In this document: piece by piece, positions 1 to 8,776 of the stretch | Position numbering within the stretch: the first letter of the stretch is position 1 | Layout of the letters: every line of letters starts with the position of its first letter | Origin: Streptohalobacillus salinus | Lineage (GTDB): Bacteria > Bacillota > Bacilli > Bacillales > Amphibacillaceae | Assembly (NCBI RefSeq): GCF_003201605.1 | Contig: NZ_QJJR01000013.1 | Location: 1-47,046 of the forward strand | Direction of reading: 5' to 3' | DNA: 47,046 bases | Notes under the pieces: model-generated | What the model was told of the DNA's origin: nothing | The model's input: the letters and a program-made list of their open reading frames with translations, nothing else | Databases searched by the model: none | Program-made: the position numbers and the translations under genes

Positions 1-210
1 CCCCGAACCCAACAAATGACTCACTAAGAAGAGGCACTTACGTCAAGAGCACGCCGCAAGGCGGTGGCTAGTATAGCATAAAAATCAAGCATCCGCATCG
101 ATTAAAATAGTATAAGTATAGATTTTTGAATATATTGGGATATATTCAAAAAAGTTTATGCATTTGATTTTACAATTCAGGATTAGAAATGAAAGCTAAA
201 TTATAAGATA
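1..210. other. Flank left of the IS element, no gene seen
   Basis: I see no convincing reading frame, RNA gene or terminator here. It is AT-rich apart from a short GC-rich patch near 49-67. The IS element begins at about 211, so this is probably intergenic DNA of the insertion site or the remnant of a gene lying mainly outside the window. Confidence 0.4.
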
Positions 211-1500
211 AAGTCCATATAATTGTGTAAAAGCAAAAAAGCCATATGAATTGCCTATTTACGTACACTGTTTTTAACCACTAAAAACATACCCAGGAGG
301 CAATCATATGACCCAAGTACATTTTACACTGGAAACCGAAGATATTCAAAGCTTAATTGACCAGTCGATCAAAGATAATGCGGCTAAACAGATTCTACAA
401 ACGGTATTTAATCAATTGATGGACGAGCAGCGAACCGATTATATTCAAGCAACGAATTATGAACGATCAGATAACCGAAGAAGTCAGCGCAATGGCTATT
501 ATGAAAGATAATGAACGATGCGTATTGGTTCTCTTGAATTGAAAGTGCCTCGAACACGCGATGGCGAATTTACACCAACTGTATTTTAGCGGTATCCATG
601 CAATGTGTATATTTCAGGTGTCTCTAGGCGTGAAGTTTCTCAAATCGTTGAGGAACTGTGCGGTAAATCAGTCTCTAAGTACTTTGTCTCCAGTTTAACA
701 GCCCAGTTGGACCCTATGGTCTCCGAATGGCAAAATCGATCTCTATCAGACAAGCATTTTCCTTATATTATGACCGATGTTATCTACATAAAGATCAGAG
801 AACATCATCGTGTTGTTTCTAAAAGCTGTCATATAGCGGTCGGAATATCAGGAGATGGAGAGTGTGAGATAATTGGCTTTATGATTCAAGATGAAGAAAG
901 TGATGAGACTTGGTCTCTCTTCTTTGACTCCCTCAAAACCAGAGGTTTAGAAGGGGTGGAGATGGTCATTTCAGATGCACAAAAAGGCTTAGTTAAAGCT
1001 ATCAAGAAATCATTTATAAACGCTACATGGCAACGATGTCAGGTTCACTTTATGCGTAATATCCTTAGTTGTATCCCTAAGAAAGAGTCAAAACCTTTCA
1101 GAGAAGAAGTCAAAGCCCTCTTCAAATTTACTCATATTGAAACGGCTCGAAAGGCTAAAAATAAGCTAGGAAGCGACTATATTGACCAATCCAAATATCA
1201 CAAAGCCTGTGAAAAGCTGGACGAAGACTTCGAAGCTGCCTTTCAATACGCCGTTGTCGGTAAAGGTCAATCGAAACTAAAGAGCACAAACCTTCTTGAA
1301 CGATTAAACGAAGAAGTTAGGTGCAGAGAAATAGTTATCCGAATCTTTCCGAATCACGCCTCTGCCAATCGTTTAATCGGTGCAGTTTTGATTGATCGTC
1401 ACGAAGACTGGTTAAGTTCTACCAGAAAATATATTCAATTTTAACCCATAGGTTAAAGCTCTAAAGCAGTGTACTGTATTTTACACAATATTATGGACTT
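211..1500 (+). mobile_element. IS256-family insertion sequence, decayed
   Basis: The element is bounded by imperfect 22-bp terminal inverted repeats, left 211-232 and right 1479-1500. Both read inward from AAGTCCATA to TTGTGTAAAA with 2 mismatches in 22. A single transposase frame fills the interior. I found no matching 8-9 bp direct repeats just outside the ends, so the target duplication has decayed or an end was rearranged. Its transposase is broken, so it should be immobile unless a transposase is supplied in trans. Confidence 0.85.
308..1444 (+). pseudogene. IS256-family transposase, broken by three stops and a deletion
   Basis: Two open stretches in the same frame (308-511 and 605-1444) together resemble a full IS256-type DDE transposase of about 390 residues. 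Between them are in-frame stops TAA-TGA at 509-514 and TAG at 587-589. About a dozen codons expected between the RY of the first part and the YISGVS stretch of the second are missing, which indicates an internal deletion. The catalytic acidic residues are still visible: Asp in MTDVIY, Asp in VISDAQKG and Glu in LLERLNEE. The start has a good ribosome site (CAGGAGGCAATC before the ATG). Family assignment is firm; loss of function is inferred from the stops. Confidence 0.88.
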
Positions 1501-1556
1501 GACTAATTTTTTTTATAGAAATAGTAATGAAATATACTTTTAGAGGTAGGTAAAAA

Positions 1557-2036
1557 ATGAAAACAAACTTAAATGAAGAGTGGAAAAAAGATAGAATTGC
1601 ATCTGCGCATCGTGGGGAAAATCCAATGATAATTGCAGAAATGAGAAGTGGTTTTGCTGCCATTGGAGATACTCAGTTTCTACCAGGATATTGTGTGCTT
1701 CTACCATCTAAAGCATTTAGTTCTCTTGAAGAACTTGATTTCAAACAGCGAAGTGAATATTTGTTAGACATGAGCTTGATAGGAGAAGCTATTTTAAAAG
1801 TATGTCATCCTAGAAGAGTTAATTACTCAATTTACGGAAATACAGATGCTTATTTACATGCTCATGTGTTTCCTCGATACAGTTGGGAACCTGAAGAACG
1901 AATTCCTTATCCAGTTTGGCAATATTCTGGTGATAAGTGGCGCAATTCAGAATATCAATACTCCGATAAAAAACATGGGAAGATTAAAGCATTATTAAGT
2001 GCTAAGATTTATGAGTTAATGGAAAAAGCATATTAA
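1557..2036 (+). CDS. HIT-family (histidine triad) protein
   Basis: This 159-residue protein carries the histidine-triad signature as YLHAHVFPRY (near residue 100). HIT proteins are small nucleotidyl hydrolases or transferases acting on dinucleoside polyphosphates or nucleotide conjugates. Here the motif is short (H-A-H-V-F, then P instead of a third His), as in several diverged branches. The ATG follows a purine-rich site AGAGGTAGG. The gene begins only 57 bp right of the IS end, so its native promoter may have been displaced by the insertion. It stands alone; substrate unknown. Confidence 0.75.
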   Translation: MKTNLNEEWKKDRIASAHRGENPMIIAEMRSGFAAIGDTQFLPGYCVLLPSKAFSSLEELDFKQRSEYLLDMSLIGEAILKVCHPRRVNYSIYGNTDAYLHAHVFPRYSWEPEERIPYPVWQYSGDKWRNSEYQYSDKKHGKIKALLSAKIYELMEKAY

Positions 2037-2219
2037 ACAAATACTTGGTTCATGAACTAAATAATGTTTTGTGGATCTATTTTCTAACTCGAATGTGATT
2101 CTTACGGATTTTTGAGGATTGTGTTAGACCCAACACTAGCCGAAAGATATTTGTCTTAGTCAGAAGAGATTCCTGGTTATAAACATGTGCCGAAAGCGTA
2201 CTGACCTAATAATATGACA

Positions 2220-2248
2220 AGCCCAGACCTTGCTAATAGGTCTGGGCT
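2220..2248. terminator. Stem-loop between convergent genes
   Basis: A perfect 10-bp stem (AGCCCAGACC at 2220-2229, GGTCTGGGCT at 2239-2248) with a 9-nt loop lies between the HIT gene and the convergent AraC gene. The T tract is weak (ATTT) on the plus strand. It is probably a bidirectional terminator. Confidence 0.65.
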
Positions 2249-2302
2249 ATTTAGCGCTTATTCTTAATAGTTAAGTTTATTTTGCCGGTATGTTGATGAT
2301 GT

Positions 2303-3028
2303 TTAATCCATTATGCTTGTGAAATTCCGATTAAAACTACGAATACTTTGAAAACCACAAATTCGCCCAATTTGATTGATAGTTAGTGTCGTTTCAAGTA
2401 AATATGCACAAGCCTTTTTAATGCGGAACTTATTTAAATATTCATTAAATCTTATCCCGGTTAAGGTTAAAAATGATTTTGATAAGTAATTATAATCATA
2501 ACCCAGCTTTTCTTGAATTACTTTAAGTGAACATTTTTCACCGAAATGATGTAAAACATAGTCGATGATTTTATGAATCACTTCGCGTTTTTTGTTGGTG
2601 TGTTCGATCTCAAACGGTGCGTGTTGGATCAGCTTATTAAGTAAGTCAAAGGTAAATGCCCGTTCCGCATAAGGTGAGGTGAATTTTTCAATGTCAATGG
2701 GATTAGGCCAATCAAACAAGGGATTAACGATTGTTTTATTCTTGTACGTTGCATCAAATTCACTTACTAATTCAGGTGAAAAAGTGATGATTGTAAACTT
2801 GGCGGTAGTTGAAATATCAATTTTATGTATTTGAAGGACGTGTATAAAAATCGCTTGTTGCTTGTTAACGTGATAGCTTGCGCCATCAATTAAGACATCA
2901 AGTTCACCATCATCCACACGAATGAATTCATATGCGTTGTGATAGTGAAGGGATACGGCCTGTTGGTTCTCTATGCTACATTGAAAGAGTGAATGATCAC
3001 TGTCATCATTGTTGATTAAATTAGTCAT
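2303..3028 (-). CDS. AraC-family transcriptional regulator, C terminus cut by a stop codon
   Basis: A 241-residue regulator. Residues about 1-110 form a cupin-like sensing domain (SLHYHNAYEFIRVDDGE). Residues about 150-241 form the AraC DNA-binding domain with two helix-turn-helix units (SLKVIQEKLGYDYNYLSKSF and INQIGRICGFQSIRSFNRNF). The frame ends at IMD-TAA, but codons after the stop continue in the same frame as TSSTYRQNKLNY. That is the family's usual C-terminal pattern (xTPxxYRxx), ending at TAA 2264-2266. A recent nonsense mutation has therefore probably removed about 13 residues. The start ATG follows AAGGGG. The gene stands alone, so no target is evident. Confidence 0.85.
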   Translation of the reverse strand: MTNLINNDDSDHSLFQCSIENQQAVSLHYHNAYEFIRVDDGELDVLIDGASYHVNKQQAIFIHVLQIHKIDISTTAKFTIITFSPELVSEFDATYKNKTIVNPLFDWPNPIDIEKFTSPYAERAFTFDLLNKLIQHAPFEIEHTNKKREVIHKIIDYVLHHFGEKCSLKVIQEKLGYDYNYLSKSFLTLTGIRFNEYLNKFRIKKACAYLLETTLTINQIGRICGFQSIRSFNRNFTSIMD

Positions 3029-3450
3029 GGTAAAATACCCCTTAGTTATTGAATGTAATCATATCATACAATAGGCTCAGTTTATTTTCCAGTATATTGT
3101 TAATAATGTGTCGTTTTTTTGATGGTAAGTGAACGATATGTGACAATATATGCATGAAATTAAGAGGGCTTCTATAATTTAGCGTGTGAATCGTTATCTA
3201 TAAATAGAGGAGTGAACCAACAAAATCAGTGGGATTGCATCTTTTAATTAAACATTAAAAAAACATTGCTAACTTAAGCTTATGTCTTGTAGGTGAAGTT
3301 ATTTTTTACGAAGAATGACAAGTTATTCATTAATGATTCATGTTAAAATAGGTAATAACATGGCTTTGTTTTCTTTATTGATGACCTGAGGTCATCAGTT
3401 TTGCTTATTAAATAAAGCGAAGATTGTTAGCGACGTTAGGAGAGATAATA
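3029..3450. other. Intergenic region upstream of the AraC and VanY genes
   Basis: This 422-bp AT-rich stretch separates divergent genes and must hold both promoters. I see no reading frame. The one clear structure is a palindrome at 3379-3397 (TGATGACC-TGA-GGTCATCA), about 54 bp before the VanY start codon. It could be an operator or a leader hairpin. Confidence 0.5.
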
Positions 3451-4593
3451 ATGAATAGGTTAATTAAATTAAATACACCAGGATTTTCTGTGCAGTATCC
3501 TTTCTTTCGGATGCTGCGCATTGGCGTCTTACTAGGCGTGATGATTGTTGGCGTAGCAGGATGTAACAGTGAAGGTAGTAGTCCGGCAGAATCTGTAGAT
3601 AAGGCAACAGACCGAATTGAGGACAAAGATGCTGAAGAAATCATTGATACGATTGAACCACCGGAAGAAGAAAGTAATGAGGGAAATGAAGATGAGGGAA
3701 CGGATAAAGAAAATTCAGACTCTGATGATGATCAGTCTAACCAAGATGAAGAAAGCGATGAGTCAGATGAAGAAGAAATAGACAATAATGATGAAGATGA
3801 TCAAGACAATCAAGACTTAAAAGCCCCTGATACTTACTCATTAGATGCGGTCCCAGAAGCAGATTACTTAATTCGTAGTGACGTCAACTTTCGTCGAGGA
3901 CCGAGCACAGACTATCAAGTGATTCGTGCGCTTAGGACAAGGACGACAGTTGAGGTATTAGGTCAATATCAAGATTGGTACAAAGTATCAGAAGGCAATC
4001 AATTAGGGTTTGTCCATCGTAACTACGTGACAACTAAAAGTGCTTTAAATGATCAAGAAACGGTGTCAAAAACAGTCATTGATGGTGTACTGATTGTCAA
4101 TAAAGGTTACGGGTTACCACGTGACTATGCACCCGGTGAAAGTCACGCAGCTAGACAACAATTTGAAGCGATGAAGAAAGAAGCCAGTCGCTTAAACTAC
4201 CAAATTGAAGCTTTTTCGACGTACCGGAGCTATCAATATCAAAAAGAGTTATACAATCGCTATGTGAATGAACGTGGTCAACAAGCTGCCGATACTTTTT
4301 CTGCGCGGCCAGGTCATTCTGAACACCAAACGGGGCTTGCTTTTGATATTGGTTGGGATGGTTATTACACCGATGAACGAATGGAAAGTACCGCGACCGG
4401 TAAATGGATGGCCAACAATAGTTGGAAGTTTGGTTTTATTTTACGCTACCCCAAAGGGAAGGATCATATTACGGGTTATAAATACGAACCATGGCATTTC
4501 CGCTACTTAGGAAAAGACGTCGCCAAGAAAGTCTACGACAGTGGTGTGACAATGGATGAATACTTTGGTGTGGTTGCGCCTGACTATTCATAG
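3451..4593 (+). CDS. VanY-type D,D-carboxypeptidase lipoprotein with SH3 domain
   Basis: This 380-residue envelope protein likely trims the terminal D-Ala of peptidoglycan stem peptides. An N-terminal hydrophobic segment ends in a lipobox (VAGC), so it should be a lipoprotein outside the membrane. A very acidic Asp/Glu/Ser/Asn linker (about residues 45-125) follows, then a bacterial SH3 domain (DVNFRRGPSTDYQVI). The C-terminal VanY/LD-D peptidase domain has the zinc-site motifs SEHQTGLAFDIG and EPWHFRYLG. I chose ATG 3451, with AGGAGAG upstream, over an in-frame TTG at 3424 that lacks a site. The length and acidity of the linker suit a halophilic or alkaliphilic cell surface (inference). Confidence 0.88.
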   Translation: MNRLIKLNTPGFSVQYPFFRMLRIGVLLGVMIVGVAGCNSEGSSPAESVDKATDRIEDKDAEEIIDTIEPPEEESNEGNEDEGTDKENSDSDDDQSNQDEESDESDEEEIDNNDEDDQDNQDLKAPDTYSLDAVPEADYLIRSDVNFRRGPSTDYQVIRALRTRTTVEVLGQYQDWYKVSEGNQLGFVHRNYVTTKSALNDQETVSKTVIDGVLIVNKGYGLPRDYAPGESHAARQQFEAMKKEASRLNYQIEAFSTYRSYQYQKELYNRYVNERGQQAADTFSARPGHSEHQTGLAFDIGWDGYYTDERMESTATGKWMANNSWKFGFILRYPKGKDHITGYKYEPWHFRYLGKDVAKKVYDSGVTMDEYFGVVAPDYS

Positions 4594-5288
4594 TGACTTA
4601 AGAATTGAAGACGTATACGCTGTTTTTTTTGGAATGAGGTTTGAAAAGAATTAATGAACGGATAAAGGATGTCTATAAGTTTACGATTATAAATTATCCT
4701 TCCGGTAAACCTGTTGTTGTTTTGAAGTGATGCTCTTGGTTGTGCAAACGGATGTTTTGATAAGTTTAGTCGTTAAGGGGATATGCATAATCATAAAAGC
4801 AATGCATCTCTTAAGGGTAAGGCTGTCAACACGTGCGCTGCAATATCACTCAAAAGAACAGCTATGTCAAAAAGACTGATGCTAGCTATAAATATTATAG
4901 GACTCAAAAGACAATCCTATTCATTAAAAGTTCAGATGAAATGACAAAAAGCAGCGAGATGATCGTTCGTAGGGAACGTCTAATTGAGCATCAAGAAGGA
5001 TTAAGCTTAGCTTGTGATACCAATTTCAGATAGATAATGGTAGGATTAAGGTGTGATAAAGAAGATTCGCCGATGAGAATAGGCGAATCAAGTTTTTTAG
5101 GGTGTTAGATCGTCTACGACCATTCTTACGGGTATTAAAGTTATTAAAAGCTTAATTCTTCTTTAAAGATAGGTGTGGGACTTAGACGCAAGAGGATCTG
5201 ACTATAAACTCGTCCGTAATACGAATACCTTTTATAGGTCTTTGTTGAGTGTTAGATAGATCTTACTAATTCAACTGAGGTGATGTAA
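4594..5288. other. 695-bp intergenic stretch with one terminator and no firm gene
   Basis: A T8 run follows the VanY gene at about 4623-4630. The reading frame 4833-5033 (66 codons, GTG start) lacks a ribosome site and has no recognisable domain, so I do not call it a gene. However, it ends 30 bp before a strong terminator at 5064-5098, so some short transcript, coding or not, probably ends there. The KAP gene's ribosome site (GAGGTGATG) lies at the right edge. Confidence 0.4.
5064..5098 (+). terminator. Rho-independent terminator
   Basis: An 8-bp stem GATTCGCC (5064-5071) / GGCGAATC (5082-5089) is followed by AAG and T6. The nearest called plus-strand gene ends about 470 bp upstream, so this implies an unannotated short RNA or ORF. 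Confidence 0.7.
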
Positions 5289-7349
5289 ATGTCGTTTGAT
5301 TTAAGAGATGCTCCAATAACTTCTACAGAATTTGACTTATTGGATACAGGCAGTTATGCAGATGCGATATCCCAATTCATATTAAACAGTAAGCCACCTG
5401 TAACCATTTCGGTGCAAGGGGAATGGGGATGTGGTAAAACGTCACTACTTAAAATGATTGAAAAGAAAGTTAATAACCCTAACGCCACTAAATACTATGA
5501 GAGTGTGTGGATAAATACGTGGGAGTTCTTTGTTAATAACACGTCTGATCATGCGTGTGAGCAAATTATTTTATACATACTTAGAGAAATAACAAAGCAA
5601 AAAAACGCAAAACAGTCGCGCACGGATATTGAAGATTTAAAATTAAATGTTAAGCGCTATTTAAATAGTGCCGCAAATATAACGATGGACATTGCTGGGG
5701 TTACTGAACAAACAAAAAAATCAACCATCGATGTTTTTAGTGACTCTCGTTTAACGACGGTATCCCAATTGCGAGATTCGATAGAGCAAACCATCAACCG
5801 GTTAGTCAAGACTCATAATGGTTTAAGTAGTTATGGTTTTGTCTTTTATGTCGATGATTTAGATCGAATTGATCCTGTGCACGCGATTCGTATTTTGGAG
5901 ATTATAAAGAATTTATTTGATATCGATCATTGTGTATTCATTCTAGCGATTGATTATGAAATCATTACAAGGGGATTAAAAGAAAAGTATGGGGAAGGCG
6001 ATATACAAAATGAAGCAGCCTACCGTGCATATTTTGATAAACTAATCCAATTGCCTTTTTCTATGCCAATTAAACATTATGATTCCAAACGCCTAATTGA
6101 AAAGTCATTGACGGAAATTGGCTATTTTAATACCTTTCCTTTAAGCGAAAGGGATTACAATAAATTTGCTGTAATTGTTAAGAAGACAATCAATAACAAC
6201 CCAAGAAGTTGGAAACGGATTGCGAATGCCCTATTCTTAAGTGATATTATTGATAAACAGCGCGGTCCAGTCCTAACAACGAAAGAGAATCGGATTATCA
6301 ACTTTGTATTTGTAAGCTTGCAAATTGGTTACCCAAAAGTGTATGCCTATATGATGACTTACCCGGGGATGTTGATTGATTTTCTCCATGATACCGATGA
6401 ACACTTTATCACTAAACTAAATCATGAATTAAAAGAAAATTTAACTGAAGAAGCTCTGCATGACATCACGGCAATTTTTGATTTACTGAAAAATTTAGTC
6501 AATGATTTTACGGCAAGTCGTGAAATTATATTGAATTCAGCAACAACGAGTATTGAAGACTTATCGCAAATGAAATTCAAGTACGATGGCAGGGCCTATG
6601 ATAAGTCCTCACAAACCCAGTATCAACAAGGAAGCAAGCTTATTGATAAACTTAAGCTAACGCGTCATGCGAACATATTAGATTTAGGTTGTGGTAATGG
6701 GAAAACAACGATTGAATTATATCATGCAGAACCATCCAATCGGATTGTAGCGATTGATCAATCCTCCAGTCAGATTGATATCGCAATTGAAAATCGAACG
6801 GCTGCTAAAATACCTGCAACGGCGATAGATTTTCAACAACTGGATGCATTAGATTTAAAAGAAAAAGAAGCATTTGATTTGATTTTCAGTAATGCAGCGC
6901 TGCACTGGATCATTGAAAGTAAGGTGATGTACACAAAGATATTTGAGGCGCTGAAACCGAATGGTACCATTGCCATTCATCAGGGCGGGGCAGGGTCTTA
7001 CCGAGAGTTACATGAGGTTGCTTATGAGACGCTAAATGAGCTTCAACAATCTGATCAATTCAGCAATTGGCAGATTCCACTATTCTATCCGACTAAAAGA
7101 GAAATGCAGGACTTGTTAGAAAGTGTTGGGTTTTCTTCAATAAAAATTGAGAGTGTAGAATCTAACGGTCAAGAGTACAGCAATTTAATTGAGAACTTTT
7201 CTAATGCTTCATTATTGCCCTATTTACAACACATTAAAAGCGAAGACATGAAAGCCACTTTTAAGCGAGCATTTATCGAGCGAGCTAAGCAAAAAATTGA
7301 CAGTGTCTACACACACCGTTTATATGTTTTTGCAGAAAAGGGGCGATAA
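5289..7349 (+). CDS. KAP P-loop NTPase fused to a class I SAM methyltransferase
   Basis: A 686-residue two-part protein. Residues 1 to about 345 are a KAP-family P-loop NTPase: Walker A GEWGCGKTS near residue 45 and Walker B VFYVDDLDRID near residue 193. A helical tail runs to about 425. From Met428 (ATG at 6570) the sequence becomes a Rossmann methyltransferase with SAM motif ILDLGCGNG (464-471), acidic motif IVAIDQS and FSNAALHWI, resembling trans-aconitate-type methyltransferases. No transmembrane segment is evident. KAP NTPases are often linked to membrane complexes and phage defence. The junction falls exactly at a methyltransferase start Met, suggesting a deletion that joined two genes. 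The fusion is visible; its function is unknown. The start has GAGGTGATG upstream. Confidence 0.82.
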   Translation: MSFDLRDAPITSTEFDLLDTGSYADAISQFILNSKPPVTISVQGEWGCGKTSLLKMIEKKVNNPNATKYYESVWINTWEFFVNNTSDHACEQIILYILREITKQKNAKQSRTDIEDLKLNVKRYLNSAANITMDIAGVTEQTKKSTIDVFSDSRLTTVSQLRDSIEQTINRLVKTHNGLSSYGFVFYVDDLDRIDPVHAIRILEIIKNLFDIDHCVFILAIDYEIITRGLKEKYGEGDIQNEAAYRAYFDKLIQLPFSMPIKHYDSKRLIEKSLTEIGYFNTFPLSERDYNKFAVIVKKTINNNPRSWKRIANALFLSDIIDKQRGPVLTTKENRIINFVFVSLQIGYPKVYAYMMTYPGMLIDFLHDTDEHFITKLNHELKENLTEEALHDITAIFDLLKNLVNDFTASREIILNSATTSIEDLSQMKFKYDGRAYDKSSQTQYQQGSKLIDKLKLTRHANILDLGCGNGKTTIELYHAEPSNRIVAIDQSSSQIDIAIENRTAAKIPATAIDFQQLDALDLKEKEAFDLIFSNAALHWIIESKVMYTKIFEALKPNGTIAIHQGGAGSYRELHEVAYETLNELQQSDQFSNWQIPLFYPTKREMQDLLESVGFSSIKIESVESNGQEYSNLIENFSNASLLPYLQHIKSEDMKATFKRAFIERAKQKIDSVYTHRLYVFAEKGR

Positions 7350-7350
7350 C

Positions 7351-7893
7351 ATGGAGATCTATCGATTGGCTGCTGATGAACCAGTGATTCAAGAACAAAT
7401 AAAAGCATTAGTGTTTGCGTGTGATCAGGAGTTTTATCCACCGCTGTCTAGTCGGACAAGTTCAACCCAAAGCCACCTAAATACAAGTGATTCAGTCAAG
7501 GAAGATGGACCACTTACGTATTATGAAGAAATTAAGCAACAATCTTTTATTGTTGCTGTTGAAGATAGTAAGTTGATAGGCTTTTTAACATATATTCAAG
7601 ATTATCCGCAAGCTGTTTTCGCTGAGTATTGTCCGGGTTGTAACAATCACTATGTCACAACAATTTGTGTGACTAAAGCAAACCGCGGCCAGAAGATTTC
7701 TCATCAGTTGTATGAAGAATTGGAGAAACAAACGGCATCAACAATTAATAGTGTTGTATCTACACGAACGTGGTCAGAAAATTATGCGCACATTAATGTG
7801 TTAGAAAAAAGAGATTATCAAATGATTTATCAATTAAATAATCATCGCGGCGAAGGCATTCATACCCTGTACTTCGCAAAACAAATAATGTAG
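7351..7893 (+). CDS. GNAT-family N-acetyltransferase
   Basis: This 180-residue protein has the GNAT acetyl-CoA-binding core, ITxxCVTKANRGQKISHQLYEEL near residues 105-130, preceded by the typical strand pair (FIVAVEDSKLIGFLTYI). It transfers an acetyl group from acetyl-CoA to an amine; the substrate is unknown. The ATG at 7351 sits one base after the stop of the methyltransferase fusion and is preceded by AAAAGGGGCG, so the two are translationally close and surely co-transcribed. An earlier in-frame start at 7297 lies inside the upstream gene and is unlikely. Confidence 0.8.
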   Translation: MEIYRLAADEPVIQEQIKALVFACDQEFYPPLSSRTSSTQSHLNTSDSVKEDGPLTYYEEIKQQSFIVAVEDSKLIGFLTYIQDYPQAVFAEYCPGCNNHYVTTICVTKANRGQKISHQLYEELEKQTASTINSVVSTRTWSENYAHINVLEKRDYQMIYQLNNHRGEGIHTLYFAKQIM

Positions 7894-7964
7894 ATGTGTG
7901 TTTAAACTATGAATTGTATTTATTCTGCTCTGTAAACGCATGCTATAAATAGGGGGTGAGCATC

Positions 7965-8633
7965 GTGTTTGATTGGATTGAGTTACTTTCTTTACTGGAA
8001 GTCGTCCTTATCATAGCTTTATTGATGGGATTATGGTTGATCATAGAGTTGATTCATTTACGTCTCGTGCAGCGTCAAGCGCTGCATTTAGCAGAACGTA
8101 ACCATTTCGATCAACAGCTAACGCATGCCCTAGAGTCGTTTGCTGCAATTAATCAAGCAAATCAGAAAAGGTATAGCTTACGTCAATACCTTGCGGATGA
8201 AGAAAAAGTTTGGAATAGTGAGCTGGTTTTAACGAATAATGCTGGCGAATGCTATCTTGTGATAGAAAAGGAATCAACGACTTACCACGTAAGTGAGGAT
8301 GCACTCATTAGCTTTCTCTTACTGTTAAGTCAGTATCAACGTCTAATAAAACGAAACATTGTCAGTCGAGAAAGTATCTTGTATCTAGCACGGTTCACCT
8401 TACCCTTTATTCAACCCGATTACTATTACTTACTTGAAAAACATTATGGTGAAACGTTAATAGGTACCGTATTTGATTTAAATGTACGTATTATGAAACG
8501 CCTTCTTAAATTTAAATACCAGCCTGCATATCCTTTAATGGATCAACTTATACATGACTACCGTCGCAAACGGAAAGATCCACGTTATCAACAATTGATC
8601 CAAATTGAAAAACGATTACAGAATCGTCGTTAA
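7965..8633 (+). CDS. Membrane-anchored protein of unknown function
   Basis: I do not recognise this 222-residue protein. Residues about 3-32 form one hydrophobic helix (LLSLLEVVLIIALLMGLWLII), followed by a cytoplasmic, charged, mostly helical domain rich in Gln, Arg and Tyr with a basic C terminus. I chose GTG 7965 because AGGGGGTGAG sits at the right distance; a GTG at 7956 overlaps that site. It lies 71 bp after the acetyltransferase and may share its transcript. A terminator follows at 8722-8741. Confidence 0.6.
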   Translation: MFDWIELLSLLEVVLIIALLMGLWLIIELIHLRLVQRQALHLAERNHFDQQLTHALESFAAINQANQKRYSLRQYLADEEKVWNSELVLTNNAGECYLVIEKESTTYHVSEDALISFLLLLSQYQRLIKRNIVSRESILYLARFTLPFIQPDYYYLLEKHYGETLIGTVFDLNVRIMKRLLKFKYQPAYPLMDQLIHDYRRKRKDPRYQQLIQIEKRLQNRR

Positions 8634-8721
8634 CTGAAACGATGGCATCTTGTTTCGAGTGTTCACTTTTCGTTAGATGTTTTGAGAAAGTTAGTAAATA
8701 GAAATAAACAAACAAAACAGA

Positions 8722-8741
8722 CGTAGCATTTCAATGCTACG
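8722..8741. terminator. Bidirectional stem-loop terminator
   Basis: A 9-bp stem CGTAGCATT / AATGCTACG lies between convergent genes. Flanking AAAACAG and TTTTGTCTGT can extend the pairing and supply a T-rich run on both strands. Confidence 0.6.
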
Positions 8742-8776
8742 CTCATTTTGTCTGTATTTAATCGTGAGCTCGTCAC

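Noticed and set aside
203-1508. Target-site duplication of the IS256 element
   Set aside because: The 8-9 bp outside each inverted repeat do not match at either plausible boundary.
4833-5033. 66-codon frame with GTG start
   Set aside because: It has no ribosome site, no recognised domain and an unremarkable composition; only its nearness to a terminator speaks for it, so it is described under the intergenic region.
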